A DNA stretch of 64,000 nucleotides from Candidatus Protochlamydia sp. (GTDB taxonomy: Bacteria > Chlamydiota > Chlamydiia > Chlamydiales > Parachlamydiaceae): positions 48,547 through 112,546 of the forward strand of contig JACDAQ010000053.1 in assembly GCA_013695355.1 (NCBI GenBank), written 5' to 3'. The notes under the pieces were generated by a model. The model had not been told where the DNA came from. It worked only from the letters and a program-made list of their open reading frames with translations, and did not search any database. A program made the translations under genes and the position numbers. Shown one piece after another: positions 1 to 8,099 of this stretch (position 1 is its first letter; the number at the start of each line of letters is the position of its first letter).

Positions 1-40
1 TTTTTTGCAATAAATTGTTATTTTGATTAATGTTTATTAA

Positions 41-70
41 AAATCACTAAAGCCATGTACTTAGTGATTT
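41..70 (-). terminator. Hairpin terminator for the first F-box-like gene
   Basis: Perfect 10-bp arms (41-50 and 61-70) enclose a 10-base loop just beyond the stop of the minus-strand gene ending at 78. Read on the minus strand the stem is followed by a short T run, as in an intrinsic terminator. A T run also follows on the plus strand, so it could work both ways. Confidence 0.6.
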
Positions 71-77
71 TTTATTT

Positions 78-716
78 TTATATTAAATCGCGGGCTTTCT
101 TGAAATTAGCTGAAATAAGTTTATTTATATGTTGTTGAGCAATTGTAACTGCTTTTTCAATTTTTTCGTCATTAAAAACATTATTCACGGTTGCTGCGCT
201 AGTATATTGGCATTTATAACCATTAAAGTAATTTTTGAAAAGAAATGATTTTAACGGGCTTTTACAAATTCTTCTTTCAGAGCATATAAAATCTATACTT
301 ACCCCGGTATTTTCATCCAATTGAACAACTAACTTCCCCTCGCATTGTTCTTGAGCCTTATTATCTAATTTAGCGTTAATTAATCTCTGAATATTATCTC
401 CTTCGAGATTTGGTAGAATATTGAAAGCTCGGCCTCCTTCATAGTATGGTACAATATTGATAAATGGCTGGAATTCAGAAATAATTTGTTTAGCGTATAG
501 CTGATTCGTTTTTTCATTCAAATATTCATTATTTTTATCAGTAAAATAATTTAGTCTTTTGCTGGCTTGATTTACGTTTTTTAAGGAATTCATTTCTAAA
601 ATATTAACAATTTTCGTTAATAACTCTGGGTGAAGATCGTTTAATATATTATGTTTGGTGTTTATTGAATTGTTTTCTGCAAAATATTTTTCAACACAAT
701 GATTTATTGAATTCAT
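78..716 (-). CDS. F-box-like domain protein (putative host-directed effector), copy 1
   Basis: 212 aa. Residues about 25-65 carry an F-box-like pattern: LHPELLTKIVNIL, then conserved Leu/Ser/Lys positions and NYFTD. In eukaryotes F-box domains bind Skp1 and bring substrates to SCF ubiquitin ligases; amoeba-associated bacteria are known to encode such proteins for export into the host. The rest of the protein (about 66-212) is not recognised. No signal peptide or membrane segment is visible. The ATG at 716 has a good AGGAG ribosome site 6 bases upstream. It is closely related along its whole length to the gene at 1172-1768, so the pair is a tandem duplication. A role in host ubiquitin signalling is inferred from the domain and organism type only. 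Confidence 0.6.
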   Translation of the reverse strand: MNSINHCVEKYFAENNSINTKHNILNDLHPELLTKIVNILEMNSLKNVNQASKRLNYFTDKNNEYLNEKTNQLYAKQIISEFQPFINIVPYYEGGRAFNILPNLEGDNIQRLINAKLDNKAQEQCEGKLVVQLDENTGVSIDFICSERRICKSPLKSFLFKNYFNGYKCQYTSAATVNNVFNDEKIEKAVTIAQQHINKLISANFKKARDLI

Positions 717-1171
717 ATTAACTCCTATAGTTTGTTTATTTTGTTTTTAAAATAAACTATAGCACAGTAATGTTAATTTAATATTAAGAAATAAAGTATT
801 TAAAATTTTTTATTTAGTTTATTTATTGAATAAGTTTACAGGGTTAATATAGTCTATTAAGGTAAATTTTAGGTAATTATTTAATAGGTAAAAAAGAAAT
901 GGCAAGCAACATTAAATCAGGCGGAAGAATTTCTGTAATTGAGCTGAGATATTTTCTACTTGTTTAGATGCATAGCAAATTGAAATTTATTTTTTTTCAA
1001 AAATATTTAATTCTAATTAACCTGTTATTTATTATTTTATAAAAGTTGTCATTTTATAAAATATTATTATTCAAGGTGATTTTTATCCATACTAATCATT
1101 GAAAACCTACTATATTTAGGGCATTAAATCAGGCTTAAGCTAAGGCCACTAAGCTTAATGGCTTTATTCCT
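717..1171. other. AT-rich intergenic region between the two F-box-like paralogues
   Basis: About 455 bases of very AT-rich sequence. Nothing convincingly coding is seen. It must hold the promoter of the downstream minus-strand gene (near 717-780) and the 3' end of the upstream one. An imperfect inverted repeat around 1139-1166 (two copies of a GCCACTAAGC-like arm) lies just past the stop of the gene at 1172 and may be its terminator. Confidence 0.4.
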
Positions 1172-1768
1172 TTAAATACTAAGAGCTTTTTTGAAATTAG
1201 CCTTAAGAAGTTCATTAATGTGTTTTTGAGCAACTGTAATTGCTTTTTCAATTTTTTCGTCATTAAAAACATTATTCACGGTTGCTTCGCTAGTAAAAAG
1301 GGATTTATTACCATTAAAGAAATTTTTGTATACAAATGATTTATAATCTATACTTACCTCGGTATTTTCATTCAACTGAACAACTAATTTCCCATCGCAT
1401 TGTTCTTGAGCTTTATTAATTTTAGCGTTATTTAATCTCTTAATATTATCTCTTTCGAGATTTTGTTGAATATTGTAAGATCGCAATCCTTCTTGGTATT
1501 CTACAATATTTATAAATGGCTTGAATTCAAAAATAATTTGTTTAGCAAATAGCTGGTTTGTTTTTTCATTTATATATGCATTATTATTATCAGTAAAATA
1601 ATTTAGTTTTTTGCTGGTTTGATTTAATTTTTTTAATGAGTTCATTTCTAAAATATTAATAATCTTTGTTAGTAATTCTGAGGGAAGATTGTTTAATATA
1701 TTATATTTTGTATTTATTGAATTGTTTTCAGGAAAAAACGTTTCATGATATTGATTTATTGATTTCAT
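1172..1768 (-). CDS. F-box-like domain protein, copy 2
   Basis: 198 aa, a paralogue of the gene at 78-716 from end to end. The F-box-like segment at residues about 26-62 (NLPSELLTKIINIL, then NYFTD) is closer to the canonical LPxELL start than in copy 1, which reads LHPELL. Relative to copy 1 it lacks about 13 residues around residue 140, in the stretch holding the Cys-Ser-Glu-Arg-Arg run. The ATG at 1768 has an AGGAG site as in copy 1, and the bases around the starts are alike, so the duplication included the translation start region. No secretion signal is obvious. As with copy 1, action on host Skp1/SCF is inference. Confidence 0.6.
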   Translation of the reverse strand: MKSINQYHETFFPENNSINTKYNILNNLPSELLTKIINILEMNSLKKLNQTSKKLNYFTDNNNAYINEKTNQLFAKQIIFEFKPFINIVEYQEGLRSYNIQQNLERDNIKRLNNAKINKAQEQCDGKLVVQLNENTEVSIDYKSFVYKNFFNGNKSLFTSEATVNNVFNDEKIEKAITVAQKHINELLKANFKKALSI

Positions 1769-2331
1769 TTTAGCTCCTATTGTTTGCTTTTATGGTAAAG
1801 TATAACAAAATAGTATTAATAAAATATTAATAAATAACATATTTAAACTATTTATTGTATTTTTTTAACTTGTTAAATAAATGTACATGTTTATTAACTT
1901 TTTAATTGCAATTAATAGCAGAACGAAATCTTTCATTTTTGTAGTGTAAACGAGCCTCCAAATAATTTAAACTCAAGCGAATTGGAAGTTGTACTGACGT
2001 CCAAGCTCGACGTGGGCAAAAACGACCACTTTTAACTTAGGAAAAGATGGAGCTGTTTTTGAAGTAATTTTTTTTACTTCATAATTTAAAAATTAAATAA
2101 TATCCTATTCAACTTCAGCCCACTTTCATGAATTGCTACTTATCAATTCAAAATTTGCCCAAAATAGCTTTTAATGCCGGATCGCTCTCTGACTCATTGA
2201 TTCTTGCTACCAAAGACTATTTAAATGTGTGTGAAGGGCAGCTTTGCTCCTTTTCTAACTAATCTAACAATTTTAAAAATAATATGAAATTTAAATGGGG
2301 ACTATGGTCTTGCAATAGGAGACTAAAAGGA
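1769..2331. other. Intergenic region with possible coding relics
   Basis: No intact gene seen. On the minus strand two short stretches look like decayed coding sequence: around 1930-2030, and around 2155-2220, the latter ending in a peptide with DPALKAILGKF. Neither has a start, and neither matches a family I recognise. The remainder is AT-rich. Confidence 0.25.
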
Positions 2332-2361
2332 GAAGGACATCAAAAAAATTCAATGTCCTTC
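2332..2361 (-). terminator. Stem-loop downstream of the 2373-3467 gene
   Basis: 9-bp perfect arms (GAAGGACAT at 2332-2340, ATGTCCTTC at 2353-2361) lie 11 bases past the stop of the minus-strand gene. The following T tract is weak, so terminator function is probable rather than certain. Confidence 0.45.
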
Positions 2362-2372
2362 AAATATAAAAA

Positions 2373-3467
2373 TTATAAATTTCGTTGTTTATCAATCCCT
2401 TGTAGGGCGCTTTCTTTCATTGTTTTCGTCATTTGGATTTGGCTCATTAGATCTTTAACCAAAGGGATTGCTATAATTTTTTGAATATTTTTATACAAAA
2501 ATTTGGACTCTTGCCAAGCATTTTCAGGGGATAAATCTGCACGTGCCGTTAAAATTTCAAGATAAACGCTTGTTAGAAGGCAACGCATTGGCTGTTTAAT
2601 CCAACAATTACCCACTTTTTGAGCAGAAATAGTTGTTTTTTCTAAAAATTCCAACCCATTTAAAAGGCGGGTTGAGTTCGGGCCTAAGCGGCTTTTGTTT
2701 TCATCAAGATAAGCTAATGGAGTTTTATGTGAGAGTGAATAATAACTTTGGATTGCCAACTTCTCTGGAAAATGTTTTAAGGATGCCAATTTTTCGCGTC
2801 GGATTTCAAGCTCTTTTTCATCTTTATAAATTGTTATATAGAAAGGTTTACAAAGAGGGTTTTCTTCTTCCGTCCGTGCTGAATTCACTAAAATCTCAAA
2901 AGCCGGCTTTAAGGGATCATAAGTCGAGCCTAAATTACCCACTATTCGTGAGATAGCATGCCCTTTCCAGCCGGTCACAGTTTCATCATAACAAGCTCTG
3001 CTAAATTTGGGGTATGTGCCCGCTCTATTTACATAAGGTAAATTTTGTGTAATATCCCCGATTTGAGAAAAAGCTTTAATTACTTTGGATAGGACTTGCT
3101 CATTTTGTCCAAGATTTTGCTTTTCTTCCAAAGAATATCTTACAAGTATGTAACGGGTGAATGCTGCACCTACTCTATGATCGCCTCCTTCTTTCCATCC
3201 ATCAGATATACCTAAATTCAAATAGCCTGAAATAATGCTTTCCCCATAATTGCTTAGAAGGGACCTATCACTTTTTAAATTCGTTTTCAGATTATCCGTC
3301 GTCTGAGTGTTTAAAGGGACTTTAATGAAGGGATTTGAATTCATTTGCTGTTTTTTTATATCGCCATTGTTCTCAAAAAAAATATTATTAGAAAAAATAT
3401 TATTAAATTCTAAAAACATTTTTTCAAAATTATTATAATTATTAAAATTATTATTAAAATTATTCAT
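2373..3467 (-). CDS. Unknown protein with GHAI and GNCW motifs
   Basis: 364 aa from the ATG at 3467, which has a GGGTGG-like ribosome site 7-8 bases upstream. A GTG at 3476 would add three residues but lies inside that site. The first 20 residues are Asn-rich (NNFNNNFNNYNNF). The body has no transmembrane segment. Two motifs stand out: GWKGHAIS with His near residue 170, and KVGNCWIKQ with Cys near residue 288. Gly-His-Ala and Gly-Asn-Cys-Trp pairs occur at catalytic positions of papain-like folds, but here His precedes Cys, which would require a circularly permuted arrangement. I do not recognise the family. Its place between F-box-like genes and a phosphatase, all on the minus strand, suggests a host-interaction block. 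Protease activity is speculation. Confidence 0.55.
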   Translation of the reverse strand: MNNFNNNFNNYNNFEKMFLEFNNIFSNNIFFENNGDIKKQQMNSNPFIKVPLNTQTTDNLKTNLKSDRSLLSNYGESIISGYLNLGISDGWKEGGDHRVGAAFTRYILVRYSLEEKQNLGQNEQVLSKVIKAFSQIGDITQNLPYVNRAGTYPKFSRACYDETVTGWKGHAISRIVGNLGSTYDPLKPAFEILVNSARTEEENPLCKPFYITIYKDEKELEIRREKLASLKHFPEKLAIQSYYSLSHKTPLAYLDENKSRLGPNSTRLLNGLEFLEKTTISAQKVGNCWIKQPMRCLLTSVYLEILTARADLSPENAWQESKFLYKNIQKIIAIPLVKDLMSQIQMTKTMKESALQGIDKQRNL

Positions 3468-3626
3468 TATAACCACCCAGCCTTATATCAAAAATAAAGC
3501 TCAAGTATAGTTGTGGTTGTTAAAATAAAATTAAATTATCTGTTAATTTGTGATAAACATGCTGTGTTAGGAGAGACTTAAAACAAGGTTGATTTTTTAA
3601 AAAATGAATTTCATTTTTAAAAATAA

Positions 3627-4274
3627 TTAACTGTTGCTCCATTCGATGATTGAATGGATTTGTTGTTGGCTGAGCATCGCCTGAGAGCGTGCATGAGTGG
3701 TATTGTGGAAAGCTTCTTCAAGCCGAATTCCATTTATCCTTACAAGGCTAGCAATGGCTGCTGACACACTACGACCTCTTCCGCCGGTACAATGAATAAG
3801 AATCTTTTTTCCCGCTAAATGCTGCCTGAAAACAAATTCAACGGCTTGTGCCAAAATGACTGGGGAGAGGGGTTGCAGATCAGGGATCGATAAATTCAGG
3901 AAAGAAATGTTGTGTTCTTCCCATTCATTCGGTTGGATGGGGTCGGCCCATAATTGTTTATTGAATTCGAAGTCTTCATTGATGGATAGGATAGCTGCGA
4001 TACCTAGATCGTTGATGGCGTTGACATGGCCCCAGTTTTTTAAGGGCATGCCTCCCACATATAATTTTTCAGTCAAACGGGTCCAATAGGGCCATCTCTG
4101 CGGGAAAATGATTGACTGCAACATAATAGTGCTACGGGAAATCCAGCAGAAGACTTCTTTCGGAAGGACTGCTTGCAGGATCCGTGCAATTTTGAAGCCG
4201 AGAAGGGGCTGAATCTGCGTAAGTGGAGTATAAGCGAGGGGTGTATCGCGCGATGTTACTGATGAAAAGTTCAT
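3627..4274 (-). CDS. Dual-specificity (tyrosine) phosphatase-like protein
   Basis: 215 aa. The catalytic P-loop is plain: IHCTGGRGRS around residues 160-169, giving Cys162-(X)5-Arg168 followed by Ser169. The likely general acid is Asp132 in the SIPDLQP loop. The preceding LYVGGMP and NDLGIAAILSINED resemble the opening of the PTPMT1-like/atypical DSP fold. Such enzymes remove phosphate from phosphotyrosine, phosphoserine or phospholipid head groups through a cysteinyl-phosphate intermediate. The N-terminal 60 residues contain a hydrophobic stretch (about 41-57) that could be a membrane contact. In an intracellular bacterium the substrate might be a host protein, but a bacterial lipid phosphate (as for PTPMT1/PgpP-like enzymes) is equally possible. 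Confidence 0.8.
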   Translation of the reverse strand: MNFSSVTSRDTPLAYTPLTQIQPLLGFKIARILQAVLPKEVFCWISRSTIMLQSIIFPQRWPYWTRLTEKLYVGGMPLKNWGHVNAINDLGIAAILSINEDFEFNKQLWADPIQPNEWEEHNISFLNLSIPDLQPLSPVILAQAVEFVFRQHLAGKKILIHCTGGRGRSVSAAIASLVRINGIRLEEAFHNTTHARSQAMLSQQQIHSIIEWSNS

Positions 4275-4449
4275 ATTACCTTAATTTTAAGATGAAGGGG
4301 ATTATGCTAATAAAATCGTGATAATTGCAAAGGAAATAATTGGATCTCCCACATATAATCAAAAGCTGAAAAATAGCTAAAAAGTGTTGTCTGAAATTTG
4401 CTTGTGGAAGACACTATGATTTTTTAAAAATGGCACCCTTTCGTAAAAT

Positions 4450-5064
4450 ATGAAAAACTCGCATCCCTTAATTTCCTTATGGATTAATCCTCGTAAGACC
4501 ATTCAACAACTTACAATCTCTAATTCTCCGGTTGATGATTTTCGTCTAATCGGTTTTATTTCATTAGGTTATTTTATTCAAATTGTCATGCTTATTTTTA
4601 TGGTAAAGGTAATACCTGCATCGATTTTTATTAGTCCCAAAGGACTGCAAGGTATGGGTTGGTGTTTTTTAACACTTGCATTAGCCTTTTATACTTATGC
4701 AAACCTGACCTCACTGATGGTCTGGAACATTGCAAAACGGTTAAATGGAAAGGCAAGTATTGCGAACACACGCACTACTTTACTTTGGAGCATGTTGAGC
4801 TATTTACCCGTAGGGTTTTCATTTTTGCTTATCTATTTTGCCTATAGTCAAAAACTAATGGGTAAACCCATATTTCTATTGGATATTATTTCACTTATTA
4901 CATTTCCTTGCCTGCTTATTTATAGCTTTATCCTTACGATAAAAATGATTGCAGAAATAAATCAATTTCCTCTTTGGCGCTCATTCCTTGCAATGCTCTT
5001 TTGCGCCATGATTCAAGGGGGAATTATTTTTACAATTTTTAAGGTCTTATTAACTACATTTTGA
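4450..5064 (+). CDS. Yip1-like integral membrane protein
   Basis: 204 aa with about five hydrophobic segments (roughly 33-55, 70-90, 113-133, 140-165 and 178-202). The start, SLWINPRKTIQQL, with the Trp-x-x-Pro-x-x-Thr pattern ahead of the first membrane span, and a Gly-x-Ala-x-(5)-Thr segment near residue 100 (NGKASIANTRTTLLW), match the bacterial branch of the Yip1 family (PF04893). The function of bacterial Yip1 proteins is not well defined. The gene stands alone, divergent from the phosphatase. The ATG at 4450 has no strong ribosome site. Confidence 0.55.
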   Translation: MKNSHPLISLWINPRKTIQQLTISNSPVDDFRLIGFISLGYFIQIVMLIFMVKVIPASIFISPKGLQGMGWCFLTLALAFYTYANLTSLMVWNIAKRLNGKASIANTRTTLLWSMLSYLPVGFSFLLIYFAYSQKLMGKPIFLLDIISLITFPCLLIYSFILTIKMIAEINQFPLWRSFLAMLFCAMIQGGIIFTIFKVLLTTF

Positions 5065-5146
5065 CAAAATTAACACGAGCAGACCACCTCCCAGGTTATA
5101 TTTTTATCGTTTCCTCCTCATCTGATTTTGCGTAAGAGAAACTTAA

Positions 5147-5175
5147 TTGACAATGATCTTACAGTAAGATAATTT
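5147..5175 (+). promoter_or_regulatory. Candidate promoter with internal palindrome, upstream of the first DUF3185-like gene
   Basis: TTGACA at 5147-5152 is followed after 17 bases by a weak -10 (TAATTT, 5170-5175). Between them lies a perfect 7-1-7 inverted repeat, ATCTTAC-A-GTAAGAT (5156-5170), placed where a repressor would block RNA polymerase. Confidence 0.45.
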
Positions 5176-5233
5176 TAAAATTTGCCATTTAATTCTAAAT
5201 CAACCGTCTTTTAAAATTTTACAGGAGAATAAT

Positions 5234-5428
5234 ATGCGTATATTAGGAATCGTTATGTTTGTAGTGGGCCTTATCGTTTTGGGCTTTGGTGTCAATTCTT
5301 CTCAAGCAATAAGTGAAAAAGTTGTTCAAAACTTATTTGGACGTTATACCTCCAACACCATGCTATACATTATTGGAGGTATTGCCTTAATTGCAGGAGG
5401 AGCTGCATTGGCTTATTTTGGTGGATAA
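5234..5428 (+). CDS. Small two-span membrane protein, DUF3185-like, copy 1
   Basis: 64 aa. MRILGIVMFVVGLIVLGFG forms the first membrane segment and residues about 46-63 (IIGGIALIAGGAALAYFG) the second. The linker has the Ser-Gln-Ala-Ile-x-Glu-Lys-Val and Gly-Arg-Tyr-Thr-Ser-Asn-Thr signature seen in the DUF3185 family of short envelope proteins. Function unknown. The ribosome site (ACAGGAG, 5221-5227) and ATG at 5234 are clear. It is a tandem duplicate of the gene at 5680, and both have a TTGACA promoter a similar distance upstream. Confidence 0.7.
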   Translation: MRILGIVMFVVGLIVLGFGVNSSQAISEKVVQNLFGRYTSNTMLYIIGGIALIAGGAALAYFGG

Positions 5429-5499
5429 ATCAATAAGTAGATTAGCCCAGAAATGACACTATGCAAGAAGGAGAATATAGTCATTGAGTAAAAGGTTGA

Positions 5500-5528
5500 T
5501 TGACAGGGATCCTAAAGTACGATATTTT
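5500..5528 (+). promoter_or_regulatory. Candidate promoter of the second DUF3185-like gene
   Basis: TTGACA at 5500-5505, 17-base spacer, TATTTT at 5523-5528. Unlike the copy-1 promoter, the spacer holds no perfect palindrome, so the two genes may be regulated differently. Confidence 0.45.
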
Positions 5529-5679
5529 TATTTCGACATTTGTAAATACGTTAACAGCAAATGTAAAGTCTATGAGAAATATTCATAGAAAATAAAATGA
5601 AAAAGTAAAGGTTCTTATGTCTGGTAGCTAATACTACGCATAATCCATACTTTGTCTAAATTTATTACAGGAGCATGTA

Positions 5680-5880
5680 ATGCGTATATTAGGAATTGTT
5701 CTTTTTGTCGTAGGCCTTGTCGTTTTGGGGTTTGGGATAAATTCTTCGCAAGCCATTGGAGAAAAGGTTGTTGAGAACTTATCGGGCCGTTTTACTTCAA
5801 ACACTATGGGGTACATCATTGGAGGGATTGCTTTACTCGTTGGAGGGGGCTCTTTAGCTTTTCTAGGGGAAAGGAAGTAA
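5680..5880 (+). CDS. Small two-span membrane protein, DUF3185-like, copy 2
   Basis: 66 aa, very similar to copy 1 (same RILGIV start, GFGxNSSQAI and SNTMxYIIGGIAL blocks) but ending in the basic tail LGERK. Two membrane spans with a short periplasmic or cytoplasmic loop. A GGAG ribosome site precedes the ATG at 5680. The two copies are separated by 251 bases that contain a separate promoter, so they are not simply one transcript. Function unknown. Confidence 0.7.
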   Translation: MRILGIVLFVVGLVVLGFGINSSQAIGEKVVENLSGRFTSNTMGYIIGGIALLVGGGSLAFLGERK

Positions 5881-5898
5881 AGGCATTCATTGGAAAAG

Positions 5899-5940
5899 GA
5901 AGCAGGTGAGACAAATTTAAAATACGTCAACACCTGCTTC
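5899..5940. terminator. Bidirectional terminator between convergent genes
   Basis: Perfect 10-bp arms GAAGCAGGTG (5899-5908) and CACCTGCTTC (5931-5940) lie between the convergent DUF3185-like gene (stop 5880) and the Nudix gene (stop 5945). A TTTAT run follows on the plus strand. Confidence 0.65.
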
Positions 5941-5944
5941 TTTA

Positions 5945-6382
5945 TCATTCACCATCGATTAAACTTAAGGATTTTATAAGCACATGCCTAGCAAATGGGG
6001 TTAATTCATCCGGCTTAATATGCTCGAATGCAACCCAGCACCCTTCTTCTTCTGGGATCAGGTCTGGCATTAATGTGAAATTTGATACTTTATAAATAAT
6101 CCCAATGTGGTGAAATTGGTACAATTTACCCTGGTTATAATATTCGCCATTAGTCGTTGCAATGCTCAATAATTCCAGCTCAGCCACATCTAAAGCAGTC
6201 TCTTCTAAAAGTTCACGTTTAAGCGTATCTTCAGGCGTTTCACCAAATTCTATTCCCCCTCCTGGTAATCCCCAAAGCCCTTTATAGGGGCCAGACTTTT
6301 TCAATGTAAAAAGAATTTCCGAGTCTTTTAATAGGACCCCATAAGCTCCATGCCGGCTGATTTGATTTATTTTATTAGTCAT
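5945..6382 (-). CDS. Nudix hydrolase
   Basis: 145 aa with a complete Nudix box at about residues 42-64 (GX5E, then seven residues, REL-x-EE-x-A-x-D). The glutamates of RELLEET bind the Mg2+ that drives cleavage of a nucleoside diphosphate linked to another moiety. The flanking GVLLKDSEILF and GLWGLPGG fit the MutT/ADP-ribose pyrophosphatase-like fold. Substrate cannot be told from sequence; dinucleotide polyphosphates, NDP-sugars and oxidised dNTPs are the usual candidates. It is a single gene, facing a bidirectional hairpin at its 3' end. Confidence 0.85.
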   Translation of the reverse strand: MTNKINQISRHGAYGVLLKDSEILFTLKKSGPYKGLWGLPGGGIEFGETPEDTLKRELLEETALDVAELELLSIATTNGEYYNQGKLYQFHHIGIIYKVSNFTLMPDLIPEEEGCWVAFEHIKPDELTPFARHVLIKSLSLIDGE

Positions 6383-6580
6383 TTTCTACCTTTCAAGCGA
6401 GAGAGCTGATACTATTAACCTGAGTTTTGAGTTTCTCACCTCGATATTAAAGGAATCTCGCGCCCTATCTTCGCCCTCCGCTCTTCAAGCATATTGATCT
6501 GATATTCTTTTCAGAGCGAAAGGATAAGTCTAAGGCACGATGTCCCTTACTTCAATAAGATAAACCCAAAGATCAGGTTA

Positions 6581-7100
6581 TTAAGAAGACTTTCTTTTTG
6601 CAAATAGTTGAGTAATGTAAAATTTACCATCTTTGCTAATAGCAACTCCTATTCCACTTTCTTCAAAATCGCCTAAAATATTTTCCTTGTGCCCTTGGCT
6701 TTTCATCCACCCATCTATAGCTATTTTAACTGGATCAGCATAATTTTCACTATAAGCTACATTTTCACCAAATGATTTTATAGCAGCCTGTTTTTTTCAT
6801 TTGAGCGTATCTGTTATCAAAGCCATCATGGCCTAAAGGGCATTTTTTAGCTGCCATGTTGGCACTGTGACCTCTGGCACAATCAGACAATTGATTCCAA
6901 TTCCTCAATGCCTTCAATCCATGCTTGGCGCGTACAACATTGATTTCCTTGAGGCATTTTTCTTCATAGGATGCAATTGATTCAAATTTTTGAGCTGATT
7001 TATATGAAGGCTGTGAAGCTTTCGGTTTTGAAGCAGCAAAAGAAGATCCTTCTGAAAATATTCCAAGCATTAAACAAAATAGTAAAGTAAATTTTTTCAT
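6581..7100 (-). pseudogene. Secreted CAP/SCP-domain protein, frameshifted
   Basis: The first 111 codons (7100 down to 6765) give a signal peptide (MKKFTLLFCLMLGIF to about Ala23) and the N-terminal half of a CAP domain (CLKEINVVRAKHGLKAL, then CARGHSANMA and the HDGF segment). The frame then stops. Removing one base from the run of seven T at 6791-6797 (seven A in the mRNA) restores an open frame through the rest of the domain: SFGENVAYSENYADP, DGWMKSQGHKENIL and GIGVAISKDGKFYITQLF, to a stop at 6581. The repaired protein would be 172 aa. CAP proteins are extracellular; some bind lipids, others act on peptidoglycan or hosts. The break may be a real recent lesion, slippage-based phase variation or a sequencing error. 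Confidence 0.8.
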
Positions 7101-7163
7101 TATATTTGTCCTTTGTTATTATAATAAATAAAAATTATATTTGTTTTTGTTTTATTAGTCAAA

Positions 7164-8099
7164 TTAACAATAAATACTTTCTGCAATTTGTAAATCTTGG
7201 ATCGCAATTCCAGTTAAATCACATACTGTCATCTCTCCCTCAGATCTCCTTCCTAAATTAGGATTTGCTAATACTTCTCCCAGCTCTACCAATTTATCCA
7301 TTTCGATCATTCCTTTTTTTAAGGCATGCGAACTATCCCCGAATTCAGCGCACTGGCTCCTGCTGTCGACGATCACTCTGTCTGCTCGTAAAAAAATTCT
7401 TTCATCAAGTTCTTGCTTGCCTCTATCATCGGCACCGACTGCAGTAATATGCGTCCCCGGTTTTACATGTTCGGCGAGCAAGAGGGGGTGGGAAGAGGCT
7501 GTGGCTGTGACAATTAGGTTGCACGCGGCTGCCAGTTGCCGCGTATCTTCGGCTATTTCAAAAGACCAGGCGTTTAACTCAGAATGATTAGCAAATTTAC
7601 GAGCTTTCTCAAGATCCCTTCCCCAAAGCATTACTTTGCGGCATTTAGTTGCAAAGGAAAGATATTTCAGCTGATAGTAGGCTTGTACGCCTGTTCCTAT
7701 AATTCCCACGCATGAAACAATTTTTGGCGCTAAGTATTTTGCGGCAACATAGCCTGCGGCCGCGGTGCGCACATCTGTTAAATACCCCTCATCCAGTAAT
7801 GCGCAAACTGGAACACCTGTTTGCTTGTCGAACAAAAGCAAGAGGCCGTTATTCGAAGACAGCCCCTGCTTTGGATTATCATAAAATCCAGAAGCAATTT
7901 TTACGACGTAGTATTTTCCTTTTTTTGCATAGCCATACTTGATGTGGCATTCGCCGGGAGGGGCTTTGAACTGTAGCGAAGCGACAGGCGGAATGACTGC
8001 CTCTCCTTGGCTGTAAACAAGAAAGCCTTTTTCAATTGCCTCTAAGATTTTAGGGACCGAGAGAGCCTTTCTAATTTGCTCCAGCGAAAGGATTTTCAT
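7164..8099 (-). CDS. Ornithine cyclodeaminase / mu-crystallin family protein
   Basis: 311 aa. Has the family's N-terminal substrate half (KYGYAKKGKYYVVKIASGFYDNP) and the Rossmann half with GIIGTGVQAYYQLKYL near residue 130 for NAD(P)H binding. Later blocks ATASSHPLL, HITAVGADDRGKQELD and DLTGIAIQDLQIA are also typical. Family members convert ornithine to proline, reduce imines such as pyrroline-2-carboxylate, or dehydrogenate N-alkyl amino acids, so the exact reaction is open. The start ATG overlaps the stop of the aminotransferase by 4 bases (ATGA), showing translational coupling. With that aminotransferase it could form a small amino-acid catabolic or biosynthetic step, the transaminated keto acid being cyclised and reduced. 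That pathway is inference. Confidence 0.8.
   Translation of the reverse strand: MKILSLEQIRKALSVPKILEAIEKGFLVYSQGEAVIPPVASLQFKAPPGECHIKYGYAKKGKYYVVKIASGFYDNPKQGLSSNNGLLLLFDKQTGVPVCALLDEGYLTDVRTAAAGYVAAKYLAPKIVSCVGIIGTGVQAYYQLKYLSFATKCRKVMLWGRDLEKARKFANHSELNAWSFEIAEDTRQLAAACNLIVTATASSHPLLLAEHVKPGTHITAVGADDRGKQELDERIFLRADRVIVDSRSQCAEFGDSSHALKKGMIEMDKLVELGEVLANPNLGRRSEGEMTVCDLTGIAIQDLQIAESIYC

Noticed and set aside
2633..2956. 107-codon plus-strand open frame opposite the GHAI/GNCW gene
   Set aside because: Antisense to a better supported gene; no ribosome site or recognisable domain.
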